A stretch of 64,000 nt of DNA from JAGTVG01 sp964543195 (GCA_964543195.1 CAZIXF010000026.1:6777-70776); one strand, 5' to 3'; numbered from the stretch's first letter, positions 44,485 through 55,263 are shown. Translations and numbers: made by a program. The notes: generated by a model not told the origin, from the letters alone.

Positions 44485-45087
44485 TTGGAAGAAAAAATTG
44501 CCATTCTTGTGCTGGGTGCGGGATCGTCATCACGTTTTAAACAACCTAAACAATTACTTGAATACAAAGATAAAACATTGATCGAGTTGGCCTCCCAAAC
44601 GGCAGTAGATACATATCTGGGACCAGTCTATGTGGTACTTGGGAGTGATCATAAAAAGGTAGAAGAAAAACTCAGGAAGTTTGAAGATAAAATCGAAGTG
44701 ATTATAAATAAACGATGGGAAAAGGGCATTAGCGAATCGATTAAATCGGGCATTGACAAAATCAGAAAAGATCATCCGGATATATATGGCGTGATCATTA
44801 TGTTAACGGACCAGCCACTTATTTCAGTCAATCATTTAATAAATATTGCCCGGTCCCATTTCAGTTCGGGTAAGAATATAATTGCCTCCGGATATGGTGG
44901 TTCGTTTGGCGTGCCGGCCTTTTTCCATAATAGTTTATTTAATTATTTTGATAAACTGGAAGGAGACACAGGAGCAAAATCGATAATCAGCAATTTAAAG
45001 AGGGATGTGCATGTGATCCCGAATCCTGAAGCTGAACTGGATATTGACACAAAGGAAGACTACCAGGAATTATTGAAAAAAGAATGA
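44485..45087 (+). CDS. MobA/MocA-like nucleotidyltransferase
   Basis: The 200-residue protein has the NTP-transfer motif LVLGAGSSSRFKQPKQLLEYKDKTL (residues 9-33, shown here by family), MLTDQPLIS with the metal-binding Asp, and GD.GAKSI. It is closest to the MocA-type CTP/GTP:molybdopterin nucleotidyltransferases, which finish molybdenum cofactors; the exact substrate is not clear. Start TTG at 44485. No other molybdopterin gene is present here. Confidence 0.85.
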   Translation: MEEKIAILVLGAGSSSRFKQPKQLLEYKDKTLIELASQTAVDTYLGPVYVVLGSDHKKVEEKLRKFEDKIEVIINKRWEKGISESIKSGIDKIRKDHPDIYGVIIMLTDQPLISVNHLINIARSHFSSGKNIIASGYGGSFGVPAFFHNSLFNYFDKLEGDTGAKSIISNLKRDVHVIPNPEAELDIDTKEDYQELLKKE

Positions 45088-45287
45088 TCAAAAATCCATA
45101 TTACGCGGATCGGATATGATCAAAATCGATGAGATTAATAGCCGAAGTAAAGTTTTTCCGGCCATAAAATAACCCTCCTGGACAAAATTCGAGAGTGTAT
45201 GAAGAGAGTTCTGCGCTATTGCCCAGGAAGGATGTTTTGTTCTGATTACGAATTCAAAGTAAATTTCATCAATTATATTCACATAAG

Positions 45288-45310
45288 AAATCCCCACAAA
45301 AGGGGGATTT
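45288..45310 (+). terminator. Terminator-like hairpin
   Basis: aaatcccc and ggggattt form an 8-bp stem around acaaaag, followed by a T-rich stretch. It is 200 bases after the nucleotidyltransferase and 95 bases before the sensor kinase start. The 45088-45363 gap otherwise has no convincing gene. Confidence 0.5.
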
Positions 45311-45405
45311 TATCCTTTTCATATTATCACTAATCTTGTTAAAAGATATTTTAATAAACAATTTTGGATCTGAACAGACACCCCTTCCGGGGATTAAAAC
45401 CATTG

Positions 45406-48324
45406 ATGGGTAAAAATCTGATTATAGTATTTATTTTTTGTTTACCCCCCTTGCTGAAAGGGCAGGCGATTTTTATCGATCGGTTTACAACAGAGGACGG
45501 GCTTAAAGACCTGAGAGTCACTGAGCTGTTGCAGGATGATCACGGTTTTTTATGGATCGCTACACTAGACGGATTGTTCAGGTATGATGGCAGATCGTTT
45601 GATGAGATATCTTTTGCTGATGAAAATACGGGCAAATCGGTGTACGATCTTTATTATGATAACAATCAAGTGCTCTGGATAGCAGGAAAGAAGGGCATAT
45701 CTGCCTATAATGGAACCGACTTCAGGTTTTATGGATTGGACAATACCATCCCGGGAAATTTTTGTCACCATCTGATCGGCATGAATGATAAGTCCATCGG
45801 GTTTTTCTACGACCAGTCATTTTACAGGATCGTTGAAAATGCAATTCATATTGATAAGGATATACCGGTTGACATAGTCAGAGAGATCCAGGATACCTAC
45901 CAGTCTGAATCGGGAACCACATGGATATTGACGGCAAGTGGAAATATTTACTCGAAAATTAACGATAACTTCACTGGACCTTATGAAGTATCGTTATTAG
46001 CCGACCGGTTTTATAAAATAAAAGGTTCGGGAAGTGATTTTCTGGCCATAAGTACGAACCGGGGAATTATTGAGATTCCGGTAAAAGGGCAGGAAATCGT
46101 AAAGATTGACTGGATGATTACAAAAGGGGGCATTCAGGGGTTTTATGTGGGATCCGCTCACGATATCTGGCTGCTTAATGATAATAAATTATTAAAGATC
46201 TCCGACGGGGATACCCTGGATACCGGGATAAACATACAGCAGCCAGAAAAGTCCGTCCTCATGGCAGACAATGAAAACAATATCTGGGTCAGTGCGTGGG
46301 GAAAAGCCCTTTACAGCATTCCCGGAACTGAACTAACCCGGTTACCCGGAGAAGTTACGGAAGGATATCCTCCCACATTCTTTTTTAATGATGAAGGTCA
46401 ATTATGGATCTCATATTTTGGGGCAGGTGTGAAAGTTTATGCCCGGGATAAGTCAGTAAATGCAATAAAATCGCCTCCCGGCAAATATGTCAGGGCCATA
46501 GAGAAGACCGATAAAGTTTATTGGTTTGCTACCGCGGAAGGGTTAATTAAAAAGGAGGAAAATAATCTTGAGGTCTATACACAGGAAAATGGTCTGCCTC
46601 ATAATTATTGCTATTATCTATTAGCCGACAGCCTGGGAAAGATCTGGGTATCTACAGAGGGTGGTGTTGGTATTATAGAAGGAAAGAACATATCCGCAAT
46701 CACCACAAGAAATGGCCTTTCGGATAACAGGATAAATTATATGACGGAGTGGGGCACTGATAAGATGATTCTTTTATCAGAAAGAAATATCGACCTTTAT
46801 GAAGAGGGACAGATAAAATCGTTGATTGAACATCCTTTCAGGTCGAAAGAAACCCTGAATACAATATGCAGGGACCGGTTTGGAAATTTCTGGATAGGAA
46901 GTGATATGCATGGATTGATCTTTTATCATTTAGGAAAGGCTGAACTTGTTTATTTATCAGGAAGATTGGGATTGGATTTTCTCCGGGTCAGAACGATAGA
47001 GGCATTTGGCCGGGACCAGTTATGTCTTGGAACAGAAAAAGGATTGATTATCATTAAGATCGATAAGGAAGGAAACATACTCAATGTAAGGTCTCTCGGT
47101 CCGGACAGGGGATATCCTGATTTCGAAATAAATCAGAATGCAGTACAGCGAATGGGTGATAAGATTTATTTTGGCACAAATATCGGCACAATAATTTTTA
47201 ACCCATCCAGGTTGACCGGTCAGTCGGGTGGTCCGGAAGTAAATATAACCGGCATTGATGTTTCTTTCAGGGAAACCGACTGGGGCAATAAACGATTTAG
47301 ACTTGATCCTTGGTTTCAGGTTCCTTTAAATCCGGTAATGGAACATAATAAAAATGATCTGAAACTTAAATTCAATTCCATATCATTGCGCAGCAATAAA
47401 AGCATCTGGTACCGGTATAAACTCGATCACCATGATCGATCCTGGTCTTCGCCTACTAAAGAAAATTCGGTTATTTATGCTAATCTTCGCCCCGGGAAAT
47501 ATTTATTTATCGTACAGGCTTCTTATGATGGAATTAACTGGGGATCAAATTCCAAATCGTACGCGTTTGTAATTGCTCCCCCTTTCTGGAATACCTGGTG
47601 GTTTATAGTCATCCTTATTGCATTCTTGCTGCTCGGATTCGTGTTTTTTAACAATTACCGGATTAAATTGAAGGTAAACCAGTTAATGGCGCTTGAAAGG
47701 CTGCGTAAGGAAGAATACGGAAGATTGCAAAAGAAGGTAGCCATGGATTTTCATGATGAGGTGGGGAACCACCTGGCTTCAATCTCTTTGCTGATCAATC
47801 TGATCAAATCGGAGGATTGGAAAATTCCCGCCAAATTGACCGGTCTTCTTGAAAAGATCAATATAGAATCCAACAATTTATTTAACGGAACCCGGGATTT
47901 TATCTGGTCCATAGATCCTGAAAACAACAATTTAAAGGCTATGTATAATTATATAAAGGATTATGGAATTGAATTATTTGAGAATTCAGCTATTTATTTT
48001 CATACACAAAATGGTCAGGATATAGATAATATCGACTTGCCTCCGGGATTTACACGGCAGATTGTGCTTATTTTTAAGGAAGGCATCAATAATGCGTTGT
48101 TACACGCCGGGTGTAAAAATGTGTATTTTAAAATATTGCTCAACAAAAATGACTTTGCAATTCAGTTAATTGATGATGGTAAGGGATTTAATGCCGATGA
48201 ATTGGACTATTACGAGGGCATAAAAAAAATGAAATACAGGGGGGCTAAAATAAAAAGCGAATTGAAAGTGAGATCGAACGAGAACCAGGGCACAGAAATC
48301 ACATTAATTGCGAACTATAAATAA
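45406..48324 (+). CDS. Beta-propeller sensor histidine kinase
   Basis: The protein (972 residues from this ATG) is a two-component sensor. After a signal peptide (MGKNLIIVFIFCLPPLLKGQ) comes a long periplasmic region of Reg_prop propeller repeats (GLKDLRVTELLQDDHGFLWIAT, GKIWVSTEGG, GNFWIGSD), a Y_Y_Y domain (about 610-705, WYRYKLDHHDRSW), one membrane helix (WWFIVILIAFLLLGFVF), and a HisKA_3 kinase core with FHDEVGNHLASI (His near 783) and an ATPase with NALLHAG and DDGKGF. An in-frame TTG at 45364 would add 14 residues. Members of this family sense periplasmic ligands, often oligosaccharides. The next gene is its likely partner regulator. Confidence 0.93.
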   Translation: MGKNLIIVFIFCLPPLLKGQAIFIDRFTTEDGLKDLRVTELLQDDHGFLWIATLDGLFRYDGRSFDEISFADENTGKSVYDLYYDNNQVLWIAGKKGISAYNGTDFRFYGLDNTIPGNFCHHLIGMNDKSIGFFYDQSFYRIVENAIHIDKDIPVDIVREIQDTYQSESGTTWILTASGNIYSKINDNFTGPYEVSLLADRFYKIKGSGSDFLAISTNRGIIEIPVKGQEIVKIDWMITKGGIQGFYVGSAHDIWLLNDNKLLKISDGDTLDTGINIQQPEKSVLMADNENNIWVSAWGKALYSIPGTELTRLPGEVTEGYPPTFFFNDEGQLWISYFGAGVKVYARDKSVNAIKSPPGKYVRAIEKTDKVYWFATAEGLIKKEENNLEVYTQENGLPHNYCYYLLADSLGKIWVSTEGGVGIIEGKNISAITTRNGLSDNRINYMTEWGTDKMILLSERNIDLYEEGQIKSLIEHPFRSKETLNTICRDRFGNFWIGSDMHGLIFYHLGKAELVYLSGRLGLDFLRVRTIEAFGRDQLCLGTEKGLIIIKIDKEGNILNVRSLGPDRGYPDFEINQNAVQRMGDKIYFGTNIGTIIFNPSRLTGQSGGPEVNITGIDVSFRETDWGNKRFRLDPWFQVPLNPVMEHNKNDLKLKFNSISLRSNKSIWYRYKLDHHDRSWSSPTKENSVIYANLRPGKYLFIVQASYDGINWGSNSKSYAFVIAPPFWNTWWFIVILIAFLLLGFVFFNNYRIKLKVNQLMALERLRKEEYGRLQKKVAMDFHDEVGNHLASISLLINLIKSEDWKIPAKLTGLLEKINIESNNLFNGTRDFIWSIDPENNNLKAMYNYIKDYGIELFENSAIYFHTQNGQDIDNIDLPPGFTRQIVLIFKEGINNALLHAGCKNVYFKILLNKNDFAIQLIDDGKGFNADELDYYEGIKKMKYRGAKIKSELKVRSNENQGTEITLIANYK

Positions 48325-48407
48325 TGTCAAATAAAAAAAAATTATGCACTGGTTAAAAAAGTAAAATTATGTAGAATAATATAGGTCAAAGACTCAATCA
48401 TGAAATT

Positions 48408-49037
48408 ATGGAAAACTTAAAAAGTCGAATTCTGATTATTGAGGATAATGATGTGGTCCGCGATGGTTTTGAATTATTAATCAACAGTTTGAGTGAACAC
48501 GATGTGGTAGGCACATATGCCACTTGTGAAGAGGCCATCAAAAATATAGGCAAGCTAAATCCCCATATCATCCTTATGGATATTGAATTGCCGGGGATGA
48601 GTGGAATAGAAGGAACCCGGTTGATACGAAAATCACATCCCGATATTAATATTCTGGTCATTACTGTTCACGATGACAGTGATCTGGTGTTTCAGGCACT
48701 CGTAGCAGGTGCTTCGGGGTATATTACAAAAAATGCTCCCCATAATAAGATACTCGATGCCATAAATGAAGTGTCGAAAGGAGGAGCACCGATGAGCAGT
48801 AAAATAGCGCGAATGGTAGTTGAATCATTTCAGCGCAACCAGAATTCTCCCCTCAGTCCGAGAGAGACGGAGGTTCTTGAACTTTTGTCAGAAGGCAAGA
48901 GTTATTCGGTGATTGCTGATGAACTGTTCATCCATAAGGAGACCGTGAAATCCCATATTAAAAACATATATTATAAGCTTCAGGTTAATTCCAAAGCAGC
49001 GGCTATTGAAGTGGCCAGGAAAAATAAGCTGATCTGA
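48408..49037 (+). CDS. NarL/LuxR-type response regulator
   Basis: The 209-residue protein has a receiver domain (about 7-125, Asp58 in LMDIELPG) and a LuxR-type helix-turn-helix (about 143-205, LSPRETEVLELLSEGKSYSVIADELFIHKETVKSHIKNIYYKL). HisKA_3 kinases usually phosphorylate NarL-type regulators, and the sensor kinase lies 83 bases upstream, so they form a pair. The target is probably the SusC-SusD operon that starts 321 bases downstream, but this is inference. Confidence 0.95.
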   Translation: MENLKSRILIIEDNDVVRDGFELLINSLSEHDVVGTYATCEEAIKNIGKLNPHIILMDIELPGMSGIEGTRLIRKSHPDINILVITVHDDSDLVFQALVAGASGYITKNAPHNKILDAINEVSKGGAPMSSKIARMVVESFQRNQNSPLSPRETEVLELLSEGKSYSVIADELFIHKETVKSHIKNIYYKLQVNSKAAAIEVARKNKLI

Positions 49038-49358
49038 TCATTATAACCAGCCTACTCAATTCTGGGGGATATCACATTCCTTTGAACAGCATTAATTTAT
49101 ATCCATTAGGTGTGTCTAAAGGCATTTGTCCCTGTTTTTCATAAGCCATACCTCATATCTGGAATTCAAAAATCCCGTTATATAGGGGATACTTATTCAA
49201 TCCATTTATCCCCACCTTTGAGGTATTATAATAAGCTCATTCTGCCGAATTGTCATTCGAGGAGCAATATTCTTACCATTGAGACATATTTTTCATTCGA
49301 AAAGACAAGAGGGGAGCACTTTTTATGTAACTAAGATGTAATATTTAAACGATTGTCT
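49038..49358. promoter_or_regulatory. Upstream region of the SusC operon
   Basis: This 320-base gap is between the regulator gene and the SusC start. It contains a short inverted repeat (atccc-gttatata-ggggat) and AT-rich stretches but no clear -33/-7 pair. It must hold the operon promoter and probably the site for the regulator; I cannot point to it. Confidence 0.4.
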
Positions 49359-52300
49359 ATGAGGAACTTTTTACGAATTACATTCATCCTGATCGCCGTT
49401 GCGCTATTTAATATAGCTCAGGCACAGGAAAGGACGATCTCCGGAAAGGTAACATCAGCTGATGAGGGTATCCCAATTCCGGGAGTGAACGTCCTTGTTA
49501 AGGGAACCACGATTGGTACCGTAACCGATTTCGACGGAAATTATAAATTGACGGTTCCATCTGGTAGTGAAACACTCGTGTTTCGATTTATTGGTTTGGA
49601 AACCAGGGAAATACCCATTGGTAACCAGACCGTAATCGATGTATCCATGGCTGCGGATGTTCAGGAATTGACGGAAGTGGTTGTTACGGCTGTTGGTATC
49701 GAAAGAGAGAGTCGTGCACTGGGTTATTCTGTTGAAAATGTTGAAGGAGAGCAACTTCAGCAGGTTTCGGAACCCGATGCCATACGTGCGCTGCAGGGCA
49801 AAATCCCCGGTGTGAACATCCTGGGTTCAAGCGGAGCCCCGGGAAGCTCTACCCGGATCACTATTCGGGGTAATTCATCATTGTTGGGTGATAACCAGCC
49901 ATTATTTGTGGTTGACGGTATACCGTTTAATAATAATGAATACCGGACTTATGGCCAGTTGTCGAGTGGAGGTGCGTATGCCAATCGACTTGCCGACATT
50001 GATCCCAACAACATTGAATCGATGACGGTTTTGAAAGGGGCTGCGGCTGCAGCTTTGTATGGTTCCAGAGCTGCAAACGGTGTGGTTTTGATCACCACGA
50101 AGACAGGTAGCCCGAATATATCGAGAAAGGGCCTCGAGATGACATATAGCTCATCGTATGCCCTGGAAGAAATTGCCAACCTGCCTAATTTTCAGAATAC
50201 TTATGGGACCGGTGTCAATTTCCAGTATCAACAGGCTAATGGTTCCTGGGGAGCACCCTTTATTGGGGCAAGACCCTATGCCTCGGTTGATTCTATTCCC
50301 CACTGGTTTTCAGGCCGGCCGGGTATGGATGCATTCGATGGCGTGATGGTCCCTTATCGTGCCTATCCGGATAATGTGGCCAATTTATTCGAGACAGGAA
50401 GCGTTTTTGAAAATTCATTGTCGGTCAGTGCGGGTAATGAGGAATCGGTTATATCATTAACCGCCTCCCATATGACCAATGACGGATATGTTCCGAATAC
50501 AGCCTTCAACAGGATCAATATCAGTGTGGGTGGCAATGCAGAGCTGGAAAATGGATTTATAGTAGGGGGTAATCTTTCCTTTATACGGTCACGCCAGGAA
50601 GGTGTACAGAGCGGTGTCGGTTCATTGGGTAGTAGTAACCCTTCCGCTTTTGCCAGGGCTCTGTACATGGGAAGAAACTGGGATGTGCATGGTCAGCCAT
50701 ATCAGAATCCCGTGGATATGGGAAGTGAGTTCATGGTGGGAAGAGGCCAGGCCGATAACCCCTTATGGTCTTACGAGAATGCAGGATTTACGCAGAATGT
50801 CGACCGGATCATCGCCTCATTCAGCCTTGGATATGATATCACCGACTGGTTCAATGTATCCTACAAGCTTGGATTCAATAATTATACCCAGGCCAATAAA
50901 GATTTTATCCGCCCCGGATCAACCGGAGCAAATGGAATCGGCCGGGTGGCTTCTGACGGGGTCAACTTTGAAGAGATCGAATCGAACCTGCTGCTGACTT
51001 TTACCAGGGATCTGAGTGAAGATTTTTCATTCAGGGGTATTGTCGGACAGAACGTGAATCAGAGAACCACCAACCGGCAGGCCTTTGAAGGAACCCAGTA
51101 TGTGGTATTCGATATCGACGACCTCGATAATACCAACAACGTAGTGCCTTTTGGTGGCGATTTTCAGCAGCGCAGGTTGTTTGGTGTATTTGCCGATCTG
51201 AATTTCGGTTATCGTAACTGGGCATTCCTGACACTTACCGGCAGAAATGACTGGTCATCCACACTTCCATTGGATAATAACAGCTTTTTCTATCCTGCGG
51301 TTACCGGCTCAGTTATCGTAACGGATGCACTGGATATGTCGAGTGGGGTATTGCCATTTTTAAAAGTACGTGCAGGCTGGTCTGAAGTAGGTAACGATAC
51401 CGATCCGTATCAGTTGAATCCGGTATATCTGATCAATGATTTTCTGATCACCAGTCCGAGTCCGACGGCTGCTTTACCCTTTACCCCGGTAGGAGGCGCT
51501 ACGGTACCTGGTGCCACTCTTTCCAATATTGAGAGAGATCCGAACCTGAAGCCGGAGAGAACCCAGGAAGTAGAAGTGGGTATCGAGTCAAGATGGTTAA
51601 ACAATATGGTCAAACTGGATGTCACCCTTTATGACAGACTGTCCAGGGACCAGATTGCTCCGGTATCTCTACCTGAAGAATCAGGATTTATATCCTTCTT
51701 TACCAATTTCGGTGAAGTATCCAACAGGGGTATAGAAGTTGGACTGGGAGTTACTCCATTCCAGTCACCAAGAGGGTTTAACTGGGATATTTACGGAACA
51801 TTTACACACAACCGTAATGTGGTTGAGAAGTTAACGGAAGGTGTGGAAGAGATCATAATCGAGCCTGGAACCTCATTTACCGGATTCACTTCTGTATTAC
51901 AGCCAGGTCAGGAATATGGATTACTGAAAGGAACGGTGAATGACCGTGACGATGAGGGCAATCTGCTGATCGATCCTTCGAATGGCCAGTTGATCCCCGC
52001 ACTCGAAGAAATGATTATTGGTAACCCGAACCCTGATTTTATTGCGGGTATCACCAATACATTTTCTTACAGAGGAATTACGCTTAATGCCGTATTCGAC
52101 TGGAAACAGGGGGGAGACCTGTTTTCCAATACCGTGAATTCCATGCTTGGCCGGGGTGTTTTGGCTCATCAGGCCGACCGGGAAACAATGCTGGTTATTC
52201 CCGGTGTGTACGGCGACCCGAATACCCATGAACCGATAAGGAATGAGAATGGTGATAAGATCCCCAATCATACCATGGTGGAAGTGAACTCACTTTATTT

Positions 52301-52604
52301 CGGACAGTCATTCGGCAGTAACAGCCAGGCTGAATGGGCAGTTTACGATGCCACCGTATTCAGGTTGAGGCAGGTTAGATTAGGGTATGAATTCCCCCAG
52401 AACCTTATCGAAAGAACGCCCTTTGGCCGGATAAATGTATCGCTTACCGGCCGTAACCTGTGGTTTAAGGCGCCGAATTTCCCAAGCGATGCCAACTTCG
52501 ATCCTGAAGTGAACCAATTCGGCGCTACCAACAAGCAGGGAATCGAATACAGTGCTACTCCCTCGGTTAAGAGGTATGCGGTTAACTTAAGAGTGACATT
52601 CTAA
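49359..52604 (+). CDS. SusC/RagA-family TonB-linked outer-membrane transporter
   Basis: The 1081-residue protein has a signal peptide (RNFLRITFILIAVALFNIAQA), a CarboxypepD_reg-like domain (about 25-100, ISGKVTSADEGIPIPGVNVLVKGTTIGT), a TonB box-like stretch (ELTEVVVTAVGIERE), the plug domain (about 115-230, IRALQGKIPGVNILGSSG, VLKGAAAAALYGSRAANGVVLITTK) and a large C-terminal beta-barrel. It imports a large ligand with energy from TonB. The in-frame TTG at 49353 is rejected in favour of ATG 49359. It is followed by its SusD partner 20 bases after. Confidence 0.97.
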   Translation: MRNFLRITFILIAVALFNIAQAQERTISGKVTSADEGIPIPGVNVLVKGTTIGTVTDFDGNYKLTVPSGSETLVFRFIGLETREIPIGNQTVIDVSMAADVQELTEVVVTAVGIERESRALGYSVENVEGEQLQQVSEPDAIRALQGKIPGVNILGSSGAPGSSTRITIRGNSSLLGDNQPLFVVDGIPFNNNEYRTYGQLSSGGAYANRLADIDPNNIESMTVLKGAAAAALYGSRAANGVVLITTKTGSPNISRKGLEMTYSSSYALEEIANLPNFQNTYGTGVNFQYQQANGSWGAPFIGARPYASVDSIPHWFSGRPGMDAFDGVMVPYRAYPDNVANLFETGSVFENSLSVSAGNEESVISLTASHMTNDGYVPNTAFNRINISVGGNAELENGFIVGGNLSFIRSRQEGVQSGVGSLGSSNPSAFARALYMGRNWDVHGQPYQNPVDMGSEFMVGRGQADNPLWSYENAGFTQNVDRIIASFSLGYDITDWFNVSYKLGFNNYTQANKDFIRPGSTGANGIGRVASDGVNFEEIESNLLLTFTRDLSEDFSFRGIVGQNVNQRTTNRQAFEGTQYVVFDIDDLDNTNNVVPFGGDFQQRRLFGVFADLNFGYRNWAFLTLTGRNDWSSTLPLDNNSFFYPAVTGSVIVTDALDMSSGVLPFLKVRAGWSEVGNDTDPYQLNPVYLINDFLITSPSPTAALPFTPVGGATVPGATLSNIERDPNLKPERTQEVEVGIESRWLNNMVKLDVTLYDRLSRDQIAPVSLPEESGFISFFTNFGEVSNRGIEVGLGVTPFQSPRGFNWDIYGTFTHNRNVVEKLTEGVEEIIIEPGTSFTGFTSVLQPGQEYGLLKGTVNDRDDEGNLLIDPSNGQLIPALEEMIIGNPNPDFIAGITNTFSYRGITLNAVFDWKQGGDLFSNTVNSMLGRGVLAHQADRETMLVIPGVYGDPNTHEPIRNENGDKIPNHTMVEVNSLYFGQSFGSNSQAEWAVYDATVFRLRQVRLGYEFPQNLIERTPFGRINVSLTGRNLWFKAPNFPSDANFDPEVNQFGATNKQGIEYSATPSVKRYAVNLRVTF

Positions 52605-52624
52605 TTCAATAAATTTTGATATAT

Positions 52625-54256
52625 ATGAAAAATTTCAATAAATATATTCTAACGTTTATTACGGGATTTGCCCTGCTGGCATTTTCCGGATGTAACGATT
52701 TTCTGGATATCAATGAGGATCCAAATAATCCCACGGATGCACCGTTGAACCAGATCCTGCCCACCATTCAGGTAGACGTGGCCGGTGCAGTAGGCATGAC
52801 TACCGGTGGAGTAGGGAATTATACTTCCCTGTATATGCACCAGATGGTGCAGCGGGGTAACTCCCAGAACGATTATGGTTTCAACGGGGGTGATTTTGGA
52901 GTAGGTATTCCCTGGGCCATTCTTTACCCCAGAGCTTTGACGGATATCAGGGAGGTGATTCAAAAAGGAACGGAAGAAGAAGCCTGGCATTATGTGGGTG
53001 TTGCCCAGATACTGAAAGCCTACATTTTCAGTGTGCTGGTCGATCTGTATGGTGACGTTCCCTTTTATGAAGCCAATATTGGTGCGGAGCAGCCCTTCCC
53101 GGCTTATGACGATGACGAAACGGTCTATGAAGAAGTGTTTAATCTTCTGGATGAAGGTATTGCCAACCTCGCTAAAGAGTCGACCATCACTCCTTTGAAT
53201 GATGATCTGTTTTATGGTGGAGGAGCGGATGCGCTTCCCAGGTGGAGACGATTTGCCAAAACGCTGAAACTGAAGCTTTATAATCAGGCCCGGCTGGTAT
53301 GGGATGTATCATCGGATGTGAATGCCCTGATCAATGAAGGCGACCTTTTACAGGAAGGGGAGGATTTCGAATTCCAGTATGGCAATTCCCAGAATCCGGA
53401 TAACCGGAATCCTGGTTATACCCAGGAATATACGGCCGGGAGCGCCTGGAATTATGTAAGTCCTTATTTCTATGAGATCATGACCGGGCAGAATACCTTT
53501 TTCCCGGTTGAAGGAAATCCCTATCTTACTTTGGTCGATCCCCGGGTACCCTATTATTTTTATAATCAATTGGCTCCCGGCCAGCCTGCCGAAAATCCAA
53601 CTTCATACAAAGATGGCAGGTTCGTTTCGATTTACGCTTTCAGCTTTAATATCGATCCGAACGAAGGATTTGACCAGGCTTCCTCTCAATCCCTGCTGGG
53701 ACTTTATCCTGTGGGAGGTGCCTATGATGATGGAACCGGAGGAACTGCAAGTTTTGATATCGGAGCCAAAACCACCCCCCAGCGTATCCTGACTTACTTC
53801 CAGAGAAAATATATTGAAGCCGAACTGGCTCTGACAGGTATCACCGGCGGAGATGCAAAGGCACTGTTTGAAGAAGCCATGCGGGCTTCCTTCGATAAGG
53901 TGAATGAAGTAGCTGCCGATGCGGGAGCTCCTGCCATGGACGCTACGGAAGTGGATGATTATATCACTTTTGTGCTCAATGCCTGGGATGCCGGCGATAA
54001 TGATACCAAAATGCGGCATCTCATGACCCAGAAATGGATCGCAAATTTTGGGTACGGCCTGGATTCGTATAATGATTACAGGAGAACCGGTTATCCTTTG
54101 CTGCATGATGGGAATACCGATGATCTGAATGTAACAGCCAGGTCCAGGGAGTTTCCTTTGGCTTATCCATGGGTAAACGATAACCTGGATGTCAATCCTA
54201 ATGCTCCGGCCCAGAAGAATGTGAGTGAGTATAGGGTTTTCTGGGATGTGAACTAA
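52625..54256 (+). CDS. SusD-family nutrient-binding lipoprotein
   Basis: The 543-residue product begins MKNFNKYILTFITGFALLAFSGC, a lipoprotein signal with Cys near 23. The body is a SusD-like helical TPR-type fold with FLDINEDPNNPTDAPLNQILPTIQVDVAG near the start, PRALTDIREVIQKGTEEEAWHYVGVAQILKAYIF and IASFGYGLDSYNDYRRTGYP-type C-terminal motifs. It forms the lid on the SusC barrel. It lies 20 bases after SusC. A TTG at 52616 would only add three residues. The ligand is not known; no glycoside hydrolase is nearby. Confidence 0.95.
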   Translation: MKNFNKYILTFITGFALLAFSGCNDFLDINEDPNNPTDAPLNQILPTIQVDVAGAVGMTTGGVGNYTSLYMHQMVQRGNSQNDYGFNGGDFGVGIPWAILYPRALTDIREVIQKGTEEEAWHYVGVAQILKAYIFSVLVDLYGDVPFYEANIGAEQPFPAYDDDETVYEEVFNLLDEGIANLAKESTITPLNDDLFYGGGADALPRWRRFAKTLKLKLYNQARLVWDVSSDVNALINEGDLLQEGEDFEFQYGNSQNPDNRNPGYTQEYTAGSAWNYVSPYFYEIMTGQNTFFPVEGNPYLTLVDPRVPYYFYNQLAPGQPAENPTSYKDGRFVSIYAFSFNIDPNEGFDQASSQSLLGLYPVGGAYDDGTGGTASFDIGAKTTPQRILTYFQRKYIEAELALTGITGGDAKALFEEAMRASFDKVNEVAADAGAPAMDATEVDDYITFVLNAWDAGDNDTKMRHLMTQKWIANFGYGLDSYNDYRRTGYPLLHDGNTDDLNVTARSREFPLAYPWVNDNLDVNPNAPAQKNVSEYRVFWDVN

Positions 54257-54274
54257 ATTTTATTTAAAAATTCA

Positions 54275-55234
54275 ATGAATATGAAAAGATCATTTAAATC
54301 AATACTATATACGCTTCTGGTGTTGCCGATGGTCATGCTGGTTTCCTGTGAAGATGAAGATAAAGTCAGGATACCGGAATTTGATATCGCGACCAACTTC
54401 AGAATTGTCAGGGATGTGAATTCCTTCGACTCCACTGATCCGAACGCAGGGGTTAAATTGACCATCTATTCGGAATCGGATAATATCAATATTGTGAATA
54501 TGTATGTCAGTCACTTCAGCTTTACGGCAAATGCTGAAACTGATCAATTTGCATTAACTGAACTTCAGGGTAACAATATCACCAATGATGGTTCCACGCA
54601 GCTCAGTTTTTCTTTGAGCGAACTGGTTGAACCGATCGGTCTTGTTCCAAGTGACCTGGCCGGCGGCGATGCGGTTAACATTTATTCCATTGTAACGCTG
54701 GATGACGGGAGAGTTTATCCCGATACCATTAAGGCTACTACTGATCAGCAGTTCCTTAATGTTACTCCGAACATAATCAACAGTTCTGCTTCGACCAGTT
54801 TTTCACCCCGGTTGACATTTCCGATAATATGTGAACTGGACCCGAGTTTTGGAACGGGTGAATATCTGTTTGAAGTGATTGAAGGAAATAATACGGGTTT
54901 TGGAATACCGATTTTTGCATCTTCCACTACGGTTACCATCGAAGCGACTTCCTCTACGGGAAGAACCTTTGAAGTGCCCTATTTTGCAGGATTTGGTTTT
55001 ACAAGTAATGTGAATTTCAATTTTGCCTGTAATATTACCCTTGTGCCGCTTACTGCTTCAGGACTGGGCTGTACGGGAACCCTGGCCTGGGATATGAATC
55101 CGAATGATCCGGGAACCTTCGATATTAATGATGATAGTGAATTCACCATCAGTATCATTCATGATGTGCTTTTGGATTGTGGTGGGAGTGTGCCCGACAA
55201 TCAGCCGATCAAGTTCAGGCTGACAAAACAATAA
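54275..55234 (+). CDS. SusCD-operon lipoprotein 1
   Basis: The 319-residue product has a lipoprotein signal (LLVLPMVMLVSC, Cys at about 25) and a predicted beta-sandwich body with repeated beta strands, including ITNDGSTQLSFSLSELV and YFAGFGFTSNVNFNFACN. Four cysteines are seen in the C-terminal half (ICELDPSF, FACN, GLGCTG, LDCGG). I do not recognise the family. It follows the SusD gene by 18 bases and probably binds or holds ligand at the cell surface. ATG at 54281 is an alternative start. Confidence 0.75.
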   Translation: MNMKRSFKSILYTLLVLPMVMLVSCEDEDKVRIPEFDIATNFRIVRDVNSFDSTDPNAGVKLTIYSESDNINIVNMYVSHFSFTANAETDQFALTELQGNNITNDGSTQLSFSLSELVEPIGLVPSDLAGGDAVNIYSIVTLDDGRVYPDTIKATTDQQFLNVTPNIINSSASTSFSPRLTFPIICELDPSFGTGEYLFEVIEGNNTGFGIPIFASSTTVTIEATSSTGRTFEVPYFAGFGFTSNVNFNFACNITLVPLTASGLGCTGTLAWDMNPNDPGTFDINDDSEFTISIIHDVLLDCGGSVPDNQPIKFRLTKQ

Positions 55235-55263
55235 TTTATTTCGAATCAAAAATTATGTAACTA

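Noticed and set aside
45088..45297. 69-residue minus-strand ORF
   Set aside because: No motif, no close promoter, and composition is ambiguous; it lies in the gap between two plus-strand genes.
49110..49334. 74-residue ORF upstream of SusC
   Set aside because: No signal or motif, starts and ends inside the presumed promoter region.
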